Notes under the pieces: model-generated
What the model saw: the letters and a program-made list of their open reading frames with translations, nothing else
Databases searched by the model: none
Told to the model about the DNA's origin: nothing
Source of the DNA: Bifidobacterium saimiriisciurei
GTDB taxonomy: Bacteria > Actinomycetota > Actinomycetes > Actinomycetales > Bifidobacteriaceae
Assembly: GCF_010667655.1 (NCBI RefSeq)
Contig: NZ_WHZU01000007.1
Span: 1-64,000 of the forward strand
Reading direction: 5' to 3'
DNA: 64,000 bases
Shown: in pieces, positions 60,059-64,000 of the stretch
Position numbering within the stretch: the stretch's first letter is position 1
Layout: each line of letters opens with the position of its first letter
Program-made: the position numbers and the translations under genes

Positions 60059-61138
60059 ATGGACCGCCTAATCGACGCCATCGCGGCGAAGAACAACCCC
60101 AGCGTCGTCGGACTCGACCCGAAGCCGGCGCTGCTGCCCAAGCAGCTCATCGACCATGCGCGCGAGGCCACCGTCAGCGAAAGCGAGATGGGCAACCCCA
60201 TGGAGGCGGAGGCCGCATGGTCCATCAACTTCGCTGCCATGTACCTGAAATTCAACACGACGATCATCGACGCGGTGAAGGACATCGTCCCCGCGGTCAA
60301 GCCGCAGATCGCCATGTACGAGGCGCTGGGCGAGGCCGGCCTGTGGATGTACGCACGAACCTGCAAGTACGCGCAGGACAACGGGCTGTATGTGCTCGGC
60401 GACGTCAAGCGCGGCGACATCGGATCCACGGCCGAGGCCTACGCGCATCATCTGAGCGGCTTCCCGCTGCGGTTCGCCGACGTGGCCAGCGAGGACGAGA
60501 TCGAGAACGTGCAGCGCAACGCCGCCGCACTCGCCGCCGATGTGGAGGACTACGACGAGAACGGCGACGAATTCCAGTTCGGCTCCGAATGGTATGAGGA
60601 CGCCGTCACCGTGAACCCGTATCTCGGCACCGACGGCATCACGCCGTTCATCGACGCCGCCAAGGCCTCCGACAAGGACGTGTTCATCCTCGTGCGCACG
60701 TCGAACCCCTCCAGCAGCGAGATCCAGGAGCTGGAGCTCAAGGACGGAGGACGCGTCTACGAGCACGTCGCCGATCTGGTCGAACAGTGGGGCTCGGACA
60801 CCATCGGCGAACACGGGTACTCGCGTGCCGGCGCCGTCGTTGGCGCCACCCATCCCGAGGAGGGTGCACAGCTTCGCGAGCGCATGCCGCACACGTTCTT
60901 CCTCGTGCCGGGATACGGCGCACAGGGCGGCACCGCCGCCGACGTGGCGCGCATGTTCGACGGCAACGGTTCGGGAGCAATCGTGAATTCTTCCCGTGGT
61001 ATCATCGGCGCCTGGAAGAAGAACCCCGCCTACAACGAGGACCTCGACCTTGACGAGGCGTTGCAGATCGTCGGCGAAAGCGCGCGTGAAGCCGCCGAAC
61101 GCATGCGCGACGACCTCGACTCCGCCCTGCAGCACTGA
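60059..61138 (+). CDS. pyrF: Orotidine 5'-phosphate decarboxylase
   Basis: A 359-residue OMP decarboxylase of the type 2 subfamily. Catalytic DVKRGDIGSTA (Lys and Asp residues) is present, as is the phosphate loop VPGYGAQGG. It is longer than the usual 280-310; part of the extra length lies around VEDYDENGDEFQFG, just before TVNPYLG. ATG 60059 has AAAGGACAAAGGA upstream. In this operon it comes before the dihydroorotate dehydrogenase genes, not at the end. Confidence 0.93.
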   Translation: MDRLIDAIAAKNNPSVVGLDPKPALLPKQLIDHAREATVSESEMGNPMEAEAAWSINFAAMYLKFNTTIIDAVKDIVPAVKPQIAMYEALGEAGLWMYARTCKYAQDNGLYVLGDVKRGDIGSTAEAYAHHLSGFPLRFADVASEDEIENVQRNAAALAADVEDYDENGDEFQFGSEWYEDAVTVNPYLGTDGITPFIDAAKASDKDVFILVRTSNPSSSEIQELELKDGGRVYEHVADLVEQWGSDTIGEHGYSRAGAVVGATHPEEGAQLRERMPHTFFLVPGYGAQGGTAADVARMFDGNGSGAIVNSSRGIIGAWKKNPAYNEDLDLDEALQIVGESAREAAERMRDDLDSALQH

Positions 61139-61162
61139 ACCCCGAGAAGGAGACCAGAGACC

Positions 61163-62011
61163 TTGACCGCAGACACGTTCATTCCCACCGCCACGGAGGA
61201 ACGGCTGACCCATGGCAAAGCCGTCGTCGACGCGGCGGTCAGCCATGGGTTCTTCCCGCCCCGCCACACCGTCGAGATCGCGGACATCGCCGAGCTTGAC
61301 GCCGGCGTGGTGCGCATGACCATCCGCGACCCGTACATAGCCGCGCACGGTCGTCCCGCCCAGTTCGTGGACTTCTTCACCCACGATCCCATGAAGCCCA
61401 TGCCGCGTCCGTTCGGCATCAGCGAGATTCAGGACGACCTGGTGAGCTTCATCTTCGCCGTCGTCGGCAAGGGTACCGGGGAGTTCGCCGAGCTCAAGGC
61501 CGGCGACGTCATCGACGTGATGGGGCCACTGGGCCACGCATTCGACACCAAGGCCCCGGCGAACTACGTGCTGGTCGCCGGCGGACTCGGTGTGCCGCCG
61601 CTCATCCATGCCGCGCAGCACATCGCCGGCGACGAGAACAGTGAATCCACCGCCGTGTTCGGCTACCGGAAGAACCATTTCGCCGACGAATACGTGGACC
61701 GCTATGCCGACCGCACCTACAGCATCGACGAGTCGGAAGGCAACGTGGTCACGTTGCTTGACCGCATCGAGGACGAGCTGAAGTCCGGCGACCTGCCCCC
61801 GGTGATTCTCTCCTGCGGGCCGCTGCCCATGATGAAGGCCGTGGCCTCCTGGGCCGCCAAGCGAGACATCCCCTGCCAGCTCAGCCTCGAACAGCGCATG
61901 GGCTGCGGCTACGGCACCTGCGTGCTGTGCACCACCGACACCGTGAACGGCAGGCTCAAGGTCTGCGCGGACGGTCCCGTATTCACCCGCGAACAGCTTG
62001 GATGGGAGTGA
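61163..62011 (+). CDS. pyrK: Dihydroorotate dehydrogenase electron transfer subunit
   Basis: A 282-residue ferredoxin-NADP-reductase-like subunit that passes electrons from PyrD to NAD+. FAD/NAD motifs YVLVAGGLGVPPL and ILSCGPLPMM precede the 2Fe-2S cysteines (GCGYGTCVLC...VCADGP). Start TTG 61163 follows GAAGGAG at about 10-12 nt. It is coupled to pyrD. Confidence 0.93.
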   Translation: MTADTFIPTATEERLTHGKAVVDAAVSHGFFPPRHTVEIADIAELDAGVVRMTIRDPYIAAHGRPAQFVDFFTHDPMKPMPRPFGISEIQDDLVSFIFAVVGKGTGEFAELKAGDVIDVMGPLGHAFDTKAPANYVLVAGGLGVPPLIHAAQHIAGDENSESTAVFGYRKNHFADEYVDRYADRTYSIDESEGNVVTLLDRIEDELKSGDLPPVILSCGPLPMMKAVASWAAKRDIPCQLSLEQRMGCGYGTCVLCTTDTVNGRLKVCADGPVFTREQLGWE

Positions 62012-62016
62012 TGTCC

Positions 62017-62979
62017 ATGACCGCGACCGCAGCGAACCCCGAAACCGAAACCGTGGACCTGTACGACCACGAGTGGAAGCATCCCACCGTGGTGGCCGGC
62101 GTGCCATGGAAGAACCCCGTGGGCACCGCCTCCGGTACCTTCCAGTACGCGGCCGTCCGCTGGTTCTATGACGTAAGCCAGCTCGGCGCAGTGACCACCA
62201 AGGGCGTCTCCCCGGTCCCGTGGGAAGGCAATCCCGGCGTCCGTACCGCCGAAGGCCCCGCCTGCAACATCAACGCCGTGGGCCTGCAGAACCCCGGCGT
62301 CGACCACTACCTCGTCGACGACCTGCCCAAGCTCAAGAAGATCGGCGCGAACGTCGTGTCCAACGTGGCCGGCCATTGCGACGACGACTATGCCGAGGTC
62401 GTGGCCAAGCTTGCCGACTCGCCGGCCGATATGCTGGAAATCAACGTGAGCTGCCCGAACGTCGGCGCCGGCGGCATGAGCGTCGGCGCCGACCCAGTGG
62501 CGCTGAGCCGGCTCATCACCCGACTGCGCAAGATGACCGACAAGCCCATGATCGTCAAGCTCACGCCGAACGTCACCGACATCACCGTGCCCGCCCGCGC
62601 TGCCGTGGAAGCGGGCGCCGACGCGCTGAGCCTCATCAACACCATTGTCGGCATGCGCATCAACACCCGCACTGGCAAGCCCATCATCGACCACGTGACC
62701 GGCGGCGTCTCCGGCCCCGCCGTGCTGCCCATCGGCCTGGCACGGGTGTGGCAGGTGCGTTCCGCACTGCCCGACATTCCGATCATCGGCATCGGCGGCA
62801 TCGACACCGGCGAGAAGGCGCTCGAATACCTGTATGCGGGAGCGAATGCCGTCGAGGTCGGCGCGGCCGCCCTGTTCGACCCCGTCGCGCCGCTGCGCGT
62901 CGCCTGCGAGCTCGACGACCTGCTCGACGATCGTCCCGAACTCGCCGCCAAACTCGCCGAAGGCAAGACCTGGCGCTGA
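62017..62979 (+). CDS. pyrD: Dihydroorotate dehydrogenase, type 1B catalytic subunit
   Basis: A 320-residue FMN enzyme, class 1B, which works with PyrK and uses NAD+. [26 protein letters not shown] (catalytic Cys) and [17 protein letters not shown] are present. ATG 62017 has GGGAG 8 nt upstream; ATG 62011 overlaps the pyrK stop and is too close to that site. Confidence 0.95.
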   Translation: MTATAANPETETVDLYDHEWKHPTVVAGVPWKNPVGTASGTFQYAAVRWFYDVSQLGAVTTKGVSPVPWEGNPGVRTAEGPACNINAVGLQNPGVDHYLVDDLPKLKKIGANVVSNVAGHCDDDYAEVVAKLADSPADMLEINVSCPNVGAGGMSVGADPVALSRLITRLRKMTDKPMIVKLTPNVTDITVPARAAVEAGADALSLINTIVGMRINTRTGKPIIDHVTGGVSGPAVLPIGLARVWQVRSALPDIPIIGIGGIDTGEKALEYLYAGANAVEVGAAALFDPVAPLRVACELDDLLDDRPELAAKLAEGKTWR

Positions 62980-63005
62980 CACCAAACCACAAGGAGAATA
63001 AAGAC

Positions 63006-63707
63006 ATGACCGACACCGCATCGCTCGATATTCGCTTCACGCAGTTCCTGCTCGAATCCGAGGCGCTGAAGTTCGGCGAGTTCACCCTCAAGTCCGGCCG
63101 CAAGTCCCCGTACTTCATCAACGCCGGCGCCTTCAACGACGGCCGTAAGATCGCCACGCTCGGCGCGTTCTACGCCGAGAAGACCGTCTCCGAGATCGAG
63201 GCCGGCAACCTGCCCAAGGACATCGACACCGTGTTCGGCCCGGCGTACAAGGGCATCCCGCTCGGCGTCTCCACCGCCATCGCATTGACCTCCGCCCACG
63301 GCATGGAGGTGGGCTACACCTTCGACCGCAAGGAGAAGAAGGACCACGGCGACGGCGGCATGATGGTCGGCACCCAGCTGACCGACGGCATGAAGGTGCT
63401 GCTCGTCGACGACGTGATGACCGCCGGCACCGCCGTGCGCGAGGTCATCCCCAAGCTCAAGGCCGAAGCGAATGTGGAGGTCGTGGGCCTCGTGCTCTCC
63501 GTCGACCGCATGGAGAAGACCAAGGACTCCGACCTCTCCGCCGTCAAGGCCGTCGAACAGGAGTTCGGCTTCCCCGTCTTCGCCATCGCCAACGTGCGTG
63601 AGATCTTCGAGGCCGGCCGGCGCATCAATACGGCCGACGGCACCCCGTACGTCACGGACGAGATCAAGGTCGCGGCCGACGCCTACCTCGAACGCTACGG
63701 CGCCTGA
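63006..63707 (+). CDS. pyrE: Orotate phosphoribosyltransferase
   Basis: A 233-residue enzyme that attaches PRPP to orotate. [15 protein letters not shown] is the PRPP-binding motif. [14 protein letters not shown] is the orotate loop. AAGGAG lies upstream of the ATG. Last gene of the operon; a terminator follows. Confidence 0.96.
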   Translation: MTDTASLDIRFTQFLLESEALKFGEFTLKSGRKSPYFINAGAFNDGRKIATLGAFYAEKTVSEIEAGNLPKDIDTVFGPAYKGIPLGVSTAIALTSAHGMEVGYTFDRKEKKDHGDGGMMVGTQLTDGMKVLLVDDVMTAGTAVREVIPKLKAEANVEVVGLVLSVDRMEKTKDSDLSAVKAVEQEFGFPVFAIANVREIFEAGRRINTADGTPYVTDEIKVAADAYLERYGA

Positions 63708-63738
63708 CAGCCGGCATCGTACATAAACCCGCACACGC

Positions 63739-63770
63739 AAGCCCTCCCCGCGACAAAAGGGGGAGGGCTT
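63739..63770 (+). terminator. Terminator of the pyr operon
   Basis: An 11-bp stem (63739-63749 with 63760-63770), 10-nt loop, 3' arm ending in TTT. Confidence 0.8.
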
Positions 63771-63816
63771 TCATATTGGCATCAATATCATATGATTTTT
63801 TCCGGAGATGAGAACG

Positions 63817-64000
63817 TTGACGAAAAACAACGACGACAGACTGCTCACCCGCGACGTGGTCCTGGTCATGGTCGCGACATTCTGCTTCATGGCCAGCAAC
63901 ATGCTCGCCACGCCGCTGATGGCCGGCTACTCCGAGCACCTCGGCGCATCGGGCGCGCTCATGGGCGTCGTCTCCGGCATGATGAACATCATCGCCCTGT
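63817..64000 (+). CDS. MFS transporter, 5' end only
   Basis: The reading frame runs off the window edge. 61 residues are visible. After a short polar start, VVLVMVATFCFMASNML and GYSEHLGASGALMGVVSGM are typical of MFS helices 1 and 2, with the loop LATPLMAGY. The TTG at 63817 is preferred because CGGAGATGAG lies upstream at 9 nt; ATG 63808 is too close to it. The substrate cannot be told. Confidence 0.7.
   Translation, partial: MTKNNDDRLLTRDVVLVMVATFCFMASNMLATPLMAGYSEHLGASGALMGVVSGMMNIIAL

Overview
The window looks like a contiguous chromosomal segment of a Bifidobacterium (Actinomycetota). This is judged from the GC-rich, C/G-ending codon use, the gene content and the gene orders (HIT-phoH-ybeY-corC-era; split transhydrogenase pntAA-pntAB-pntB; pyrBICFKDE; glnE beside metF), plus many GTG/TTG starts with AGGAG-type ribosome binding sites. 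The species cannot be fixed from the sequence alone. There is no prophage, insertion sequence, rRNA operon or CRISPR array. Most of the window is ordinary core chromosome.

Layout. 1-660: two identical tRNA-Leu(GAG) genes on the minus strand inside a perfect 217-bp direct repeat. 673-7220: rRNA/ribosome maturation and stress block (rsmE, HIT protein, phoH, ybeY, corC-like, era) and a Gfo/Idh oxidoreductase. 7327-12460: an acyl-CoA synthetase divergent from the proton-translocating transhydrogenase operon. 12682-19254: DMT exporter, L25, branched-chain aminotransferase, nucleoside hydrolase, TRIC-like channel, S20, aldo/keto reductase. 19379-33696: lepA, hemW, gltBD, a small membrane protein, glycogen synthase, an orphan ABC ATPase, tRNA m1A methyltransferase and a SixA phosphatase. 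33899-40314: metE, metF, glnE.

40369-53984 is the accessory-looking part. A translationally coupled DUF3375-DUF4194-SMC-like ATPase operon (Wadjet JetA-JetB-JetC, equivalent to MksF-MksE-MksB) has no JetD/MksG nuclease beside it. An unrecognised membrane protein with a repeat-like helical domain sits in the place where JetD would be expected. After it come two aldo/keto reductases, a SWIM zinc-finger protein divergent from a nitrilase-family amidohydrolase, a macro-domain protein and a membrane-anchored alpha/beta hydrolase.

54148-64000: CPA1 sodium/proton antiporter, an unknown 169-residue protein, the pyrimidine operon pyrB-pyrI-pyrC-pyrF-pyrK-pyrD-pyrE (all UMP-pathway steps after carbamoyl phosphate), and the start of an MFS transporter cut by the window edge.

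The genes together cover nitrogen assimilation (gltBD, glnE), methionine/folate C1 metabolism (metE, metF), pyrimidine synthesis, redox balance (pntAA/AB/B, three aldo/keto reductases) and translation quality (rsmE, ybeY, era, lepA, trmI). Several genes (era, glnE, the SWIM gene and its divergent nitrilase gene) have a -10-like hexamer 6-8 nt before the start codon, which suggests leaderless transcripts. The best candidate for something not fully described is the JetD-less Wadjet/MksBEF operon with its membrane-protein neighbour.
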